This document shows, one piece after another, positions 47,552 to 60,176 of a DNA stretch of 64,000 nt. A program made the position numbers and the translations under genes. This DNA comes from Armillaria gallica (lineage: Eukaryota; Basidiomycota; Agaricomycetes; Agaricales; Physalacriaceae), in NCBI GenBank assembly GCA_037576215.1, contig JBANDB010000003.1:2480001-2544000 (forward strand), given 5' to 3'. The notes beneath the pieces are model-generated. The model was not told the DNA's origin and did no database searches. It saw only the letters and a list, made by a program, of their open reading frames with translations. The number at the start of each line of letters is the position of its first letter. The stretch's first letter is position 1.

Positions 47552-48973
47552 TCAAACATTACTTGCCATTGCACGATCATTAAACTTTGGTCGTGCCTTA
47601 TCCCTGATAACGATAGGTTTTAGGTGAGGAGCATTCAGGAAGCCGACAATAGCTCCCGCCAACCCGGGGAAGCCCTCGTTGAGTATCCTCCCCATTCGTA
47701 TCACTGTACGCATAGCCAAGCTCACATTCTCGAATGTGATGTAAAACATGGTGTTGTTCTCCCTGAAAATACTGTCAGGTCAAAACATGGCAATACATGT
47801 CAGACGCACCTTTGTCGACAGGTCAGCTGTGTTATGTTACCTTGCTGCATGAATATCTCGCGGATTTCTGGTATTGACTTCGTGCCGTTGACGGTGAGGA
47901 CGAGCGTGCGGGAGGCACCTAGGCTGATGGCCGTGATAAGACTACGTGTGACGGTATAATGGGTCTCTTGTATCTCCAATCCCACGCCCAATGCATCGGC
48001 CCTGGACTGGAATTGTCTGACGAACTGCTGTGCGGCAGTTGAGGTGGCGAATTCAAGGCGCATCAACTACCTTGGCTCGTTAGATTATAAAAGAAGGATA
48101 CGTTGCCGTACTTACATCTTTAGCAGGATAGAGCCCGCAAAAAAGCAAAGTTGGGGAGATGCCTTGCCAGTCGTTTGTCCATTCCCTACATGGGAGAGAA
48201 GTCTCTGGGCCATTCAGGTTGGATACGACCACAGCGCGTTTGACTTTCTCCCGGTGCTCTTCTTCGGGAGTGTACCATTCTGGAAAGTCGTAATCAGATT
48301 CTTCGGCGTCGCAGTAGGTCATTTTAGCGCCTTTCAGTATTGGGGAGCGGAAGATATTTTCTTTTGCCTGTATACAAAACCATCAGATACGGGTAATAGA
48401 GTAGGAAATAAGACGCACATCCATGGCTTGGGATAAACACATGAACCGAACGTCAAGCCGTGATGCTTTTGGGTCAAAACGCCAGGATTCGAAATCCCGT
48501 CGATTACCGAGTCGTTGAGGACACATTATTGACTTGATTTGCTGTTCGGGGACACCCTGAGGTAAGTTCTCTATTTTACACGACCTTGAGAGTCCTGTGT
48601 ACCCAATCGCAGCTACGACATAGACGGCCAGGGATCTGGCTGTTCGGACGAGCTTTAGACTGAGCCTCGAGCCGTGATAACTTGCAATGCACCGTTCTGC
48701 ACGCTTTGTGTCGAGGCAATTGATGAGAATACCTCGGCCGAAGTACGAGGGGGATATCGTCTCTACGGGATTCATCTTGAGTGGAGCAAGGACGTGAGCG
48801 ACATCGTGGGGGCCCCGGTATTCCTTTGGTAGATTTCGGATGGAGATGGTACGGCTGGGCGAGAACGCGCTGTCTTCCTCTTTTGTAGGTTGAATGCCAT
48901 AAGAAATATCAGGAAGAGAGTGCAAGTGACGAAGGCCAAGTCCTACATGTCGCACGGGCAGACGGAGTATCAT
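47552..48973 (-). CDS. Putative mitochondrial protein with RRM-like repeats, 427 aa
   Basis: Four exons join in frame: 48973-48419, 48367-48116, 48066-47810 and 47771-47552. The N-terminus (MILRLPVRHVGLGLRHLHS) is Arg/His-rich without acids and looks like a mitochondrial presequence. Residues about 40-110 resemble an RRM (TISIRNLP near the start, RGILINCLD as RNP1-like). Further degenerate RRM-like units appear at about 135-200 (CKIENLPQGV), 215-300 (AVVVSNLNGP) and 310-390 (TLVLTVNG, MFYITFENV). A role in mitochondrial RNA handling is inference. I do not recognise a named orthologue. Confidence 0.65.
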
Positions 48974-49208
48974 GACACTGGAAAAAAATTGAAAATACCC
49001 ACGCCACGAACGCGCATGACGCCGGACCGGAATTGCCGTCTACGAGCAAAGCACAGATTTGTATTTAAGGAAGGGAAATAGAAAGCATATGACAGTATAT
49101 ACCGCAACAGCGCAACCGATTATCCAGTTATCCATCGTAAGTAGGCTCGTAAGCGTAGGTAAAGCAGACATGCTTCATTCACTATCCGAATCGACCTATC
49201 CCAATCCC

Positions 49209-51870
49209 TTAGTGAACGTTTAATAAAGCATCTTCCACTGCACTCACCACCATTTTCGATTTTGCCTTCGTCGCAGCAGCTCTTGAGGACCGTCCCGCAG
49301 CGGGAGCAAAGCTGAGCTGAGATTGCTTCGCGGTCGTTGCTGCAGTTTTCTTCTTAGCTGGAGCTTTCTTTGCTGCAGGTTGGCTGAAATCATATGTTAC
49401 GAACGAGAAATCTTCCTGGGAAGATTACACGCACCTGAGCACTGCAGCTCTGTTCGTCCTCTTCGTGGGTTTTGGCGCTGGTTCATCTTCATCTTCGTCG
49501 TCGTCGTCGTCGATATCATCCGGTATCTCAATGACTTCATCCGAGTCACTCTAAAGAGAGGTCAAATCCAGAGAAGTGGCTTTCATGCATCGCAGGGTTT
49601 ACACACTTCGACTTGTTTCTTTCCCCGACCTTTGGCTGGGGTTTTGGCAGGGGCCTTTTTAGCAGGTGCCTTTTTTGCCGACGCTTTCTTCGTTGCTGGG
49701 GCTTTCTTGGCGGGTGCCTTTTTCTTGGGTGCAGGCTCATCCGACTCATCAAAGTCAGAGCCACGTCCGAAGTTGCCTGTGTCTATCTCCATCATCATCG
49801 AATCTTCGGAAGGTGCATCGGATTCTTGCGCTTTTGCTTTGCCCTGATCAAAGATTGTTGAACATAATCTAGTCAATAAATAATCCAGAGCAGACCTTTG
49901 CTTTAGCTGATTTTGTTGGACGTTGGCTTTCCTCGTACTCCTTTTCTTGTTGCTCTCTGACTTTTGTGAGCTTTAGGTCTAGTTAGTTTGACGTCTGAAA
50001 CTCGTAATGTAGGAAATACGTACCACGTCGTTAAAGTCATCTTCGTCGATCTCTCCATTCGCTTTAACGTCTTTCATCATAGACTTGAGAACTTTACCGA
50101 CATGTCTAGGAAGGCATGGATGAGCGAGTACAGGTCACACGAGACAGAGGCCCTACGATTGAATAGCATGCGTGTCGTCCTTTTCCACGAACATTTGTAT
50201 GGCATCTGACATTCCATTCTCTCCAAGTAACTGTGGTTCCTGCGCCGCAAGGTATTCCTTCACCAATGTCGACACCCTCACCTTCTCCAGTTTTTCTGAT
50301 GCGCTCATATTGGGATCATCTATACTCAGCTCTGGCTGGTCGATAGCCACTTTTGAAGCCCGATTAGCCTTCTTCGTCCGGTGGAAGACAAGCAAGTCTC
50401 GCGGATTGGCTATCCGGCCTTGGAATTCCTGTCCAAAACGAATGGGATTCGACATTTCGCTGACGCCAGTAGTGTCGACTTTGAGTCGGACGAGGGGAAG
50501 CATACGCGGAATCTCTTCGTCTCCTTCTTCAACTGCGCGAGCATTGCGTTCGTCCCACAACGTGTTGGCTTGGTCGATCAGAATGTTTACCTTGCTTTTG
50601 AGGAACTTTGTAATGGCCATTTGGTTGTCCAGCTCGAAGCCCTCCTCTTCTGCGACTTCGCTGAGGACGACTTCTTCAATCACAAAGGGGCGCACTGTGC
50701 GTAGAGGAATCGGGGACAACTGGAAGTCTTTGCCTTGGATTTTTAGCAGAGCAACATGTCTAAAGGGAGGTCATGAGTTAAAGGGGACAGGGAATCTGAG
50801 TGGCCTACTTTTCCAGTGCCTCTCCGTCGGCAAGAGACGTTGCAACAGAGGAACCAGGTTGAGTGATATAATACTCTTTACCTCCAACTGGTTCTGGGAC
50901 AATGCGACAGTCGTGCTCATGACCCCATACAACCAGGTCTATGCTATCGTCAAACATACCCTCCGGAACGCACTCTTGAGGGCCATGTTTGACACTGAGA
51001 ATACTAAGCACAAGTGCATCGAGGGAACTGCCGCTCGTACCGGTTCTGGTGCAAGAGCAGTATGTTAAACCATTCCTCTTTGTTCTTTGGCATGAACATC
51101 CGCACGCGATTACTCCGAAGCTCAAAGTGCATTCTCTGGTCTTTAACGTTACCAACACCGTACAACCCGAGATGGGTGTTCCCTTTTCGCAGAAGCACAG
51201 GGCGAACAGCGATCCCTGTCGTCGGGGCTTCGGCATCTGATACTGGGAGATCAATTTTACCCATATAATTCAAAAGACCGGAGACGGAGAGAACGTCCAA
51301 GGCACATAAAGCACCGTCCTGTTTGGGAATTAGATGTATACAATATTTGAGTGTGCGGACTCACTGCACCAGCGCCCTGAGGATCATCATGGTTACCGTG
51401 GATCGAAAACACTGGAATACCAATGTTGAAGTTGGGATCTTCGTAGTTTATGGCAGGAAATCTGGTGTATATAATTATAAGAGATCAGAAAGGCGAGGAT
51501 GGAAGGCGACGTACGAGAAACCATCCGCCTTTCCGTCGTCTGGGTCGCTCATTAGTTCGACTTGAACCGGTTTATCACCCATAGTGTATTCGCGCAGTAG
51601 GGCCATGGTGTTGTAGATGCAGCTGCGAGAAGGCTTATTTTCGTGGAAAAGGTCACCCGCGAGTAAAATGAAGTCGACCTGCATACCGCTTAGCTGATGA
51701 AAGCGGGGAACGAGACAGCCACGTACGTCGTGTTTCACCGCTAGCTGTAGGATCTCCCGGAAGGTGTTGATAGAGTCCTGGCCACGAACGGGGTCGCGCT
51801 CCAGATATCCAATGTGATTGTCTGTAGCCAGCATAATCTTTATCGTATCGTCAGGGACTGTCAAAGACAT
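49209..51870 (-). CDS. MRE11: Mre11 double-strand-break repair nuclease, 718 aa
   Basis: Eleven exons join in frame: 51870-51727, 51678-51515, 51461-51365, 51318-51041, 50994-50809, 50759-50157, 50105-50024, 49970-49896, 49843-49607, 49550-49435 and 49383-49209. All the phosphoesterase motifs are present: [36 protein letters not shown] and VWGHEHDC. A capping domain follows. The C-terminus has repeated Lys-Ala-Pro segments, an Asp-run and GRG, typical of the DNA-binding tail. Mre11 with Rad50 and Nbs1 resects and tethers DNA ends in the nucleus. The gene is intact. Its start is 398 bp from the divergent transporter gene at 52269, so the two may share a promoter region. Confidence 0.95.
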
Positions 51871-52268
51871 CGTCAATACCGTCCTGCAATACCAACGATG
51901 CCACCAACATTCATTCTGTATTCTCGTAGCCGGCCTCGGAGAGCCTCTCACTGACTCGTCGTCCATGATTTTCCCTGGATACAAAGGCGAGAACGCAGGT
52001 GAGCAGTGAAAAGGAGAGGCACAAGAGTCAATTTTCAATTTCGGACGCGTCGCGTTGTCCGGCTACTTTCCCGGTCGCCGGAATTCCCACGGTCACCACC
52101 AGGGCTACGCCGCAGGCAACTTGTCGTAATTCTTTCCGGTACCATCACTTCCTGTCGATGCACTGCTAATTTTGCCTCCCTACACTCATCTTCCAGTCCT
52201 TGCGTTCCTTATCTTCCTCCCCTTCTAGTGATATTCTCGACGACTTTCTTGGCATATTCAGTGTTGCA

Positions 52269-53638
52269 ATGAGTCCTCAAAATGCTGGAAAACCGGCCTC
52301 CAAAGGCCTCGTTGTATGTCTTTTTTTTTCACTGCGGTTGACCTTTTTTCTCAATACTGATTGTTCTGTGGTTTTCAGACGGGCGTTGTCGTTTTCTACC
52401 TCGTGGCCGCCTTGTCGGTGCGTCCCTTTCCCTCGATTATTCTGCTCCGTCGTTGATAATGTCTTCCGGTAGATGGTAATGGCGTACGTGCCTTCCGTTC
52501 ACCCCTTTTTTCCGCACCTCACCTTGTCCTACAGTAACAAATGGGTGCTCAACACGACGGATACTCCCCTCTTTTTCCTACAAATGCAGCTTATGATCGC
52601 CGTCATCTTGTTTTTGTTTTCCGATACAATGCGGTTCCTTCCGGACAGGCTTACTTTTGACCTCAAGATATGCAAAGGACTGGTGCCGATGGTAGGCTTA
52701 AATGTCATCGGTCTCAGGCAAGTTCAGGCCTTTATATGCATCTCGTTTTTGCTCACCTCCGTCTAGTTTCAGCAATTACACCCTCAAATACGTCGACGCC
52801 TCCTTCTACCAAGTGGCACGGGGACTTGTTTTGCCGTTCACCGTCGGGACGTCCTTCATCGTTTTGCACTCTAGGCCCTCGCTTCGCATCATCCTAGCAT
52901 GTGTCGTTGTCACCCTCGGCTTTTTTGTCGGCGTTTTCCTCGATGGTACCCACGTATCACTCGTGGGGGTGAGCTTTGGTGTCGTCAGCTCCGTTATCAC
53001 AGCTACGCATTCTGTTGTTATCAAGCAGAGTTTGAATGTCGTCAACGGCAGTGCATTGTTGCTATCGTGGTACACCAACCTTCTCAGCGCAATTGTATTG
53101 GTTCCTATCATCTTTCTGGCCGGCGAAGTGCCAGGGGTGATAAAGCTGCTGTTCGGAGTTGACGAGCTCGTGAGGTCGGCGGGTACAATGAGCGCTCTAC
53201 AAACATTCCTATGGGGTTCCGCTATCACCGTGAGGAACATACAAGATATTGCCGACCATCAGTCTGACCGTTTCATGTACAGGGTGTTCTCGGCTTCTTG
53301 ATGAGCATTGCCAGCCTTCTGTCTATCAAGGTTACCTCGCCTATTACCCATATGATTTCTTCCGCAGTCCGAGGTGTCGCTGCGTCGCTATTGGGAATGT
53401 GGCTGTTCCACGATATAATTACCACGTAGGTCCAGCTGCTACTATTATCTGCAGATGTTCTAATAACGGTTTCCATAGTGGGCGCGCATCTTCCATCGGC
53501 ATCATTCTTTTCGGATCACTCTACTATACTTGGGTCAAGCACCAGGAGTCCCAACCCGCCATCTCAAAGGAGTACGACCGTGTTCCCATGGACGATGTCG
53601 AAGCAGGTCTCAGAAAAGAGAATCCAAAACCGGAATAG
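52269..53638 (+). CDS. SLC35/TPT-type nucleotide-sugar transporter (GDP-fucose transporter-like), 347 aa
   Basis: Seven exons join in frame: 52269-52313, 52379-52417, 52473-52483 (11 nt only), 52535-52717, 52767-53229, 53283-53425 and 53479-53638. Intron 4 starts with GC rather than GT. The protein has about ten membrane helices and the SLC35C1-like blocks NKWVLN, KYVDASFYQVARGL, SWYTNLLSAIVLVP, KVTSPITHMISSAVRG and GSLYYTWVKHQE. It would exchange a GDP-sugar for GMP across the Golgi membrane. GDP-fucose is a guess from similarity; GDP-mannose or another sugar is possible. Confidence 0.8.
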
Positions 53639-54107
53639 AGTCTCAATGTTATGTATACCCGGTTTCTTGCATACTGGACGCGCATAGAAAGTCGTTTAGA
53701 CGCTATCATAGGTTAGAACTAATTATTTAACTGGATTGTGAACGGTATCGCCCTCTCGGTAAAACAGGCGCAAACGGCCCGGCGGGTATATAGCCGACGA
53801 TTTATCTTTTTTTTTCCTTCACCATCGATGCAGCAATCGTGTTGCACTTGACACTTGGGTCCGTCAATTGTTCGAGTAACGGAGCGGTGGTAGATGGACG
53901 ATAGGAAAATTATCGGTCTGACCGAAAAGGTTCCTCTTTTCCCGTGTCTCCAGGACTGCTGTATTCGTGTCATACAGCAGTCTGGCCGGGAAATGAACAG
54001 CGTTTTGTACTTCCTGTACCAATGGCAATACAGCTCACTGAGCAAATTTTGCTGTTGTCAATAAAAATACAATTCACCGTGTCAAAGATGGTTCGACCCT
54101 TTCTCCC

Positions 54108-55653
54108 ATGTCGGCTGTCGCCAAACGGTTCTTGTCGACCGTCACAATCAAGTCGGTGCCGTCCAAGGCTCACCACCACCGACCTCTTCCTTCGACAACG
54201 CTGCCTGCAGGATATCTCCTTACTGGTATCCATGCAGGCATTAAAAAAGTCCCTGGGACGCCCGATGTAGGCATCATTCTCTCGACGTCGACTCGCCCAA
54301 CGTCAGCAGCAGCCTGTTTCACCCGAAACGCCTTCAAAGCCGCGCCAGTCGTCGTTTCTCAGGAGGTCCTCAACAAAAATGGTGGCAGGGCGCGGGCTGT
54401 CGTCGTCAACAGCGGCTGCGCCAACGCTGTAACGGGGAAGCAAGGGCTGGAGGATGCATGGACGATGGTCAAGGAAACCGACTCGCTCCTCTCCTCCGAC
54501 CCAGACCTCGAGAACAGCACACTTGTCTTGTCCACCGGTGTCATTGGCCAGAACCTTCCCATTTCCAAGATCGTCTCCGCCATTCGTTCCCAGCACGCCG
54601 ACCAGCCCTCTACGCGCTCGCTAGACAACGATTTCCACGCCTGGGAACGCGCAGCAAGGGCTTTCATGACGACGGACACGTTTCCCAAGCTTCGATCTCG
54701 TGTTTTCAACATCAAAGGCGTGCAATACCGGATGGCAGGGGTGGACAAGGGCGCTGGGATGATCCACCCTGACATGGGCCCTCCGGTAGGCTCGCAGCTC
54801 CACGCGACGCTCCTGGGGTGCATCATGACAGATGCTGCTGTCTCTCCGCGGAGCCTCCAGAGCGCGCTGACCTACGCTGTCGACCGAAGTTTCAATTCCA
54901 TCAGTGTCGATGGGGATATGTCTACTAATGATACAATTTTGGTCCTCGCGAACGGTGCTGCTGCTTCGGACGGTACGGGGAATTATGCGGATGAGATCGA
55001 TGAGGAGACAGACAAGGAGTCTTATGAGGTTTTCAAGCAGGAGTTGACTGCGTTCGCGATTGATCTGGCCAAGTTGGTCGTTAGAGACGGCGAAGGCGCG
55101 ACAAAGTTTGTCACGGTTACTGTCAAGGTACGGTGTACTTCTCAATACCCACACTTTGGTTAAGAAGTCAGACAGGGCGCAGCGACATATGAAGATGCAC
55201 ACAAGATTGCCTCTCGGATATCAACTTCTGCTCTTGTCAAGACCGCACTCTACGGTGAAGACGCAAAGTAAGCTTTATCTATTCCATTGGAGCATCCCAT
55301 TTAACACCTCATTGGAAGCTGGGGTCGTATCCTTGCAGCAACAGGCTCTGTTCCACTGACAGCCCCTCTCGACCCTCAAAAAGTCAGCGTGTCCTTCATT
55401 CCCTCCGATGGTACCGCTGCTCTTCCCGTACTCGTCAACGGTGAGCCGGAGAACGTCGATGAGGAGAGGGCCAGCGAGATTTTAGGTCTGGAAGACTTTG
55501 AGTTGTGTGTAGAACTTGGAGGGCTTGGAACTGAGGAAGCAACATACTGGACTTGCGATTTCAGCTATGTAAGTGAATGACATGCTATGGTACCTCTGTT
55601 GCTCACCATCTTGATAGGAATATGTTAGAATAAATGGTGATTATCGCTCATGA
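54108..55653 (+). CDS. ARG7: Glutamate/ornithine N-acetyltransferase (ArgJ), 465 aa
   Basis: Four exons join in frame: 54108-55127, 55176-55267, 55319-55568 and 55618-55653. The N-terminus ([16 protein letters not shown]) is a mitochondrial presequence. Family blocks include [35 protein letters not shown] and [15 protein letters not shown]. The self-cleavage site [14 protein letters not shown] puts the nucleophile at Thr241. [12 protein letters not shown] and the C-terminal INGDYRS follow. The enzyme moves acetyl from N-acetylornithine to glutamate in the mitochondrial arginine cycle. An out-of-frame ATG at 54088 opens a uORF overlapping the start. Confidence 0.93.
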
Positions 55654-55856
55654 TAGACAGGGTGTACGAGATGATGAGCTGCTCGATGACTTGATCTTTT
55701 TATATATCAGACTACTCCTCGACGTGTTCTATCTATCACAGTTCCTCTCCACAGTAATCGTAACTCGTGCACCTACTACCGCCAAAATCAGCCAGAGGGT
55801 CTGTAGCAAAGTGATGGACTCACATGAACCCTCAACTTTCATTTCCATCTTATGCT

Positions 55857-56862
55857 CTACTGCATATGGCTCGTATCCCTCGAATATCCTCTCGGTGCTG
55901 ATGCAGATGTTGGGCTCCATTCTAGTCGCTCAAGATGCAATGTCGTGACGTCTAGATAAGAGTCACTGCATCGAGATCCAGCAGTTATAAGACCATCCTT
56001 GCTCCTTTTCATTATCATCCCACGGCTGAAGAAGTCTAAGTGGGGATGAAACTCCACCCTCAGCGATTGAAGTTGAGGAAGCAGTATTTGAACAGTCATG
56101 TCGATGAGTCCTTGCAAGCACTCTGCAGCTGCTTGAGAAAAATAGCCTCGAACTCCTACGAAATACTCCGTTTGACCTTGATTGTGCTCAATCCAAGCAT
56201 AAGGTTTGCAAGGCTTGTAATCCAAGATCCGCTGAAGAAGATTTGCTCGATAGCCAAGGCATGTTGATGCGAGACGATTCGCCAGCCCGGCCGAGGAAAT
56301 ATTGCAATAAGTTGAGGTTGCGATTTGGTTTAGCGTACTCCTCAGGATGATATTGGGAAGACTGATTTGTGACCAGAGTGAAAGACTTCCCTCCAGCTCT
56401 TGCAACCATGACCGAGCAGCCACCGGTCCCGATTCATGGATGCAATTTATCGGCGTTGATGGGCGTCCGTCTGGCGCCGTCTGTATTGTCCACTTGAAAA
56501 TCTCGACTAGAAGGTCGTACGGGAATTTTCGTATAGGAACCACAAAGGCTGCATGGACAGCCACGATATTTTTGAAGACGCTTTTTGTCTTCTTCGGCCT
56601 TTCGTTGACATCCGGATCATCTACTTTCAGATATCTCTGCTTCTATAACATGTAGATAGGATCTACTGGGATTGATGTCGGAATTGGATAGCATCTCGTT
56701 GGTCGATAAAAGATCATGGGAAGGCGATGATTTATCCGATGTCCGCGTTCTGTTTCTTGCTAGTCCGATAGTATAGCCATATTCGGAGCAAAAGCTATTT
56801 CTACCGATTTGGTCGTTCTCTGTGAAGAGATTGATTGAGCATCGAGAAAACATCAGCAGCAC
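55857..56862 (-). pseudogene. F-box protein relic
   Basis: A minus-strand frame carries IRKFPYDLLVEIFKW, the short F-box of Agaricomycete F-box/LRR proteins, then a leucine-rich C-terminus (LPQLQSLRVEF, LHLERLEWS). An upstream frame (56862-56617) ends in LLSTNEMLSNSDINPS, like the usual start of such proteins, but is in another frame. A frameshift near 56635 is needed to join them. It is shorter than typical family members and has no clean stop or start context. Confidence 0.5.
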
Positions 56863-57175
56863 ATAACGTACGAAGCATTTTGACCAGTTGCAACAAATAT
56901 TCCGATGCCTTCTTTCGTGGAGTCAAGGGAGTTCACAAGCCATACGGGCTACTTATCCAAGTACTTGTAGTCTTCAGAAGGAATAAGACGAAGGCGAGAC
57001 CGTAAATGGGTGTCTTGATCTAGACGAAGCGGGAACCAGGACGTAGAGTGTCGGCTAAGCTTGCAGGTATGAAGTCGAATTTAAGTGATTATTTAAAGCA
57101 AGACAGGATGCATACATCCGAAGGGCGATATAATCAAAGAAGATCGATGCACATACTACATACCATTCTTCAGAC
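56863..57175. other. Intergenic, no gene seen
   Basis: About 310 bp between the F-box relic and the first RNase gene hold only the 3' flank of that gene. Confidence 0.4.
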
Positions 57176-57728
<553 letters not shown>

Positions 57729-57770
57729 GATGTACGAGTCTGAGGGTCCAGCTCTTACAGTACCAAGGTC

Positions 57771-57778
57771 CATATATA
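57771..57778 (-). promoter_or_regulatory. TATA box of first RNase gene
   Basis: TATATATG-like sequence on the minus strand lies about 45-50 bp upstream of the start codon at 57728. Confidence 0.5.
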
Positions 57779-59544
57779 CCCAGGAAATGCTTGACAATAT
57801 CTGCTTCGCAAGGAGAGATCGGCAGGATGACAGTGTCCGCCCTTCAGTCAACGACGTGGGCCATAAGGAGAAGCGATGGGCGCTTCATCTGCAGCTTCGA
57901 ATAGTCATCATCCGGTCAAGAAAACCCGTCAATGGCCATATTTATGTGGCGTCTTTGTGTTACTAGCGTTGGCATAGAACGCTAGAAGGGACCTACACGG
58001 GTCAGATGATGGGTTGTGAGATGAAACGAATACGTAGTGATCAACTAGTACGTGCCAGATGATACCGAAGCGTACTGCTACTGGTGGAGCAGTACCGATA
58101 TATCGAGAGTTCGAAGCATCCTCAAAAAACCTTTCTCAATGAACGAGGCGGTGCCGATTGAGATCCGACCACGTACACAACCCCAAGTACCGATGTACGT
58201 GATCGACAAATTTCTGAAGAATTGTAGAGTAACATCACCAGCGGTAGTGATATCAAACCAGCTTCCAGAGATCATGGATGGTCGATAACATTGCTCAGCA
58301 TGATGCAGTGTTCAGCATGAAGACTCACAAACTTCGGAGTTAATCATTCTTCAAGACCAAGACCGCATATAGATGGATTGGCGCGGGGTATGGACCGGGG
58401 CGCCAGCTTTGGGGTTCTAGTGGTTGGAGTAGTAGTCTTTCTTGTAGCAGTTTGTTGCTAGTTTCGTATTGAAGCACCACATGGGGTAAGCATAATGTGA
58501 GGATTCGAGCTTCTCATGGCACAGACAGTTAGTCGCTGTTCGGGTTCTCATAGGAATCTACCTATGTGCTGCTTATTCCCGCGGGGATTTCGTAGTATAC
58601 GAGCTGGTATATTTCATAGTTAACTTCCATGTCGCGTTTGCCAAAAATGTAACCATTTTTCTACTCACTTCGTTGATTCTGACAAGTAAAACCTCTTGGG
58701 ATTGCTTCTGAATCTGCAGAATTGCGGTGGAGTCACCAGAATGTCATGCTAGGATGGTCACAAGCATTGGTACAACTAGGGACGAAATGATAGCGAGAGT
58801 CATCCGTGACAGACCGGATCTCGGCCTGGTGCTTAGTGACATCGATTTCCTTGAAAAGGTGGTACAAAGTCGGAAGACCATTGCCACAGTCGCTAAGTGC
58901 GCGCATGCCACTCTGATATTTTGTATGCTGTTCTTTATCGTGGTTAGTAGGGGGGACTGCTGATTTCGGGTTTCCCGTCTACGAGTCTTCAAGCTCTACG
59001 ACGGCTTGGGTTTCTCAGTCTGGTGTTTCTCGGTCATGAACTCGGATTGGGGTTGACTAGATGGTGGTGAGGAATGGGTTTCATACTGCAGTTACCGCGC
59101 TATGTAATGATGAGATCTTGCTCCTTCTGTGAGAATAAGCAATTTTAGGTGAGCCAGGACAACATAGAGCCGCGTCACGGCGTTTACCTGGAATCCGACT
59201 TTCGTCTAACTACGCCGATGTAAATTATAGAAAAATCCGTACGGAGCTATGTGAGTGATGGTTTTTCCCTAATAGTACAATGTGCTAACCTTTGTCTTTA
59301 GACCAGTATCCTGACGAGGAGTAAGCCATCCATGCCCGGGGCCGACGATGTATTTCACTTGCACCTCAGGTATCGATAACAGAAGGTGGGTTTACGAAGT
59401 TTGACAAGCACCCAGAAAGTCGCACTCCACCAGCAAGGTCCACTTTCGTACTTCCGAAGGAACAAACGCGTGTCTCAGAGGCCAGAAATTCAAATAATTG
59501 ATCTCCAATAAATCCTGACAACAATATTCAATATACACAGCAGG
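57779..59544. other. Intergenic between the two RNase genes
   Basis: Several short frames, none with recognisable features. It may contain remnants of the duplication, but I see no third RNase copy. Confidence 0.35.
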
Positions 59545-60101
59545 TTAATCACCAGCGCATGAGACGAAGTCGTCTCCAGAAGCTCCAGTGTGCGTGACGA
59601 CGCTGGAACAAAGTTATTGGATCTAGTCCACTCAGGCAAGGATGTTGATGAATACGTACGCGCAATAAACACCGTTATCAGAGAAAACCACCCGGTCTGC
59701 ACCTGGAGAACCACCGTTGTAGAGCCCACTCTTGAGAATGGGGAACTGTCCGACGTATGGTTAGTATCGCATTTCGGAATCGGTTTTGTGCGTACCTCGT
59801 TGAAGGCTGATTCACCAGAGCACCACAATTTAAGACCTTCGTAATTGTTGTATGTGTGAGGGTAGCTGTCTGTTGATCACAGTTAGGCTGGCTAGTGGAT
59901 TGGCGCGGGACAGCGCGGCTTACTGCTTCCGATCGGGTCGTCGATCAAGGAGAATCCGCGTGATACAGCGCTTTTAACGGCAGAGAGACTGTAGGTGTTG
60001 CTACCGCAAGTGACAGAACCAGATGGCCACGCGCGCCGCGTAGGAGCGGCTATCGCAAGGACCAGGAGAGAGAAGAGAAGGAGGAGAGACCGTTGAAACA
60101 T
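59545..60101 (-). CDS. Second secreted guanyl-specific ribonuclease (RNase T1 family), 131 aa
   Basis: Four exons join in frame: 60101-59924, 59869-59796, 59745-59660 and 59602-59545. The signal peptide is MFQRSLLLLFSLLVLAIAAP. Catalytic residues are in [30 protein letters not shown] and VTHTGAS, and the mature ends carry TCGSNTYS and FVSCAGD. Its intron positions match the paralogue at 57176-57728, so the two arose by local duplication. It is intact. A long TATATATATAT at 60166-60176 is the likely core promoter. Confidence 0.92.
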
Positions 60102-60165
60102 AGTTGACGGTTGCGAAGGAACACGGAGGATAGCTCTTCAGATAATCCGGTGTAGCTAGGCTCAG

Positions 60166-60176
60166 TATATATATAT
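60166..60176 (-). promoter_or_regulatory. TATA box of second RNase gene
   Basis: A TATATATATAT run lies about 65 bp upstream of the start codon at 60101. Confidence 0.5.

Noticed and set aside
54303..55202. Minus-strand ORFs opposite ArgJ
   Set aside because: They are antisense shadows of a well-supported coding exon with strong codon structure.
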